DNA of 64,000 nt, taken from NCBI GenBank assembly GCA_949130485.1, contig OX422203.1, forward strand, positions 691,501 through 755,500. Direction: 5' to 3'. The first letter of the stretch is position 1. Every line of letters starts with the position of its first letter. The notes under the pieces are model-generated. The model was not told the DNA's origin and searched no databases. It saw only the letters and a list, made by a program, of their open reading frames with translations. Source of the DNA: Agelas oroides (Eukaryota > Porifera > Demospongiae > Agelasida > Agelasidae). Both the position numbers and the translations under genes were made by a program. Below, in pieces: positions 63,868-64,000 of the stretch.

Positions 63868-64000
63868 GTAGGCTATCTCGGAGTTCGCTGTTTACTAGAG
63901 CGCTTTTGAATTCACAATCCAGTTGACGTGATGTCATGGCGGGTTCAAAATATTGGAACCAAAACGGTATAGGCAGTTTAACAGACTATTTTCCCGCTCG

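Overview
The window is animal nuclear DNA. It carries nine or ten protein-coding genes, most split into many short exons with GT..AG introns, plus one tRNA gene. There are no bacterial or viral operons. Vezatin, NCKIPSD/SPIN90, CPT1 and SUEL-type (rhamnose-binding) lectin domains point to a metazoan. Compact spacing, head-to-head gene pairs, an intronless bacterial-type glycoside hydrolase and an ORF of DPE(K/T)KRA-type repeats suggest a non-bilaterian invertebrate, most likely a sponge. The organism call is inference; the gene calls below rest on exon-by-exon reading with consistent splice phases.

Layout. 345-2069 (+) UBL4A/Get5-like ubiquitin-domain protein. 2492-8067 (+) a 527-residue coiled-coil protein I cannot name. 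9213-19620 (-) NCKIPSD/SPIN90 with two SH3 domains. 20741-23865 (-) CDC123. 24072-28719 (+) vezatin, with a tRNA-Gln(CTG) gene in one intron. 29190-37675 (-) coatomer gamma subunit (COPG), 23 exons. 37853-38403 (+) DPM3. 38596-42021 (-) and 45427-48876 (-) two tandem, intronless GH78 alpha-L-rhamnosidase-like genes, each with two SUEL lectin domains. Between them lie a repeat-protein ORF (42965-43498) and a 1.07-kb terminal-inverted-repeat element. 49163-61230 (+) CPT1-type carnitine palmitoyltransferase, 21 exons. 61960-63721 (-) a 540-residue proline/serine-rich protein of unknown family. 63797-63867 (+) a possible first exon of a gene running off the window.

The genes are mostly housekeeping (tail-anchored protein insertion, COPI coat, dolichol-phosphate mannose synthase, eIF2 assembly, fatty-acid import, actin and junction scaffolds) and do not form one pathway. 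The two rhamnosidases are the accessory element: secreted, lectin-bearing and apparently acquired.

Non-coding DNA is dominated by simple repeats, minisatellites and non-autonomous palindromic elements. Two patterns stand out. (1) Tandem repeats sit on or beside splice sites. CA and CT arrays usually run into acceptors and GT or G-rich arrays usually run out of donors. In at least three places a tandem repeat contains the exon-intron junction itself. (2) Two hairpin element families recur. One has TAGCCTCGTTCCCAGGC ends and exact 9-bp target duplications. The other has CAAGAGCGCATAAG ends and about 7-bp duplications.
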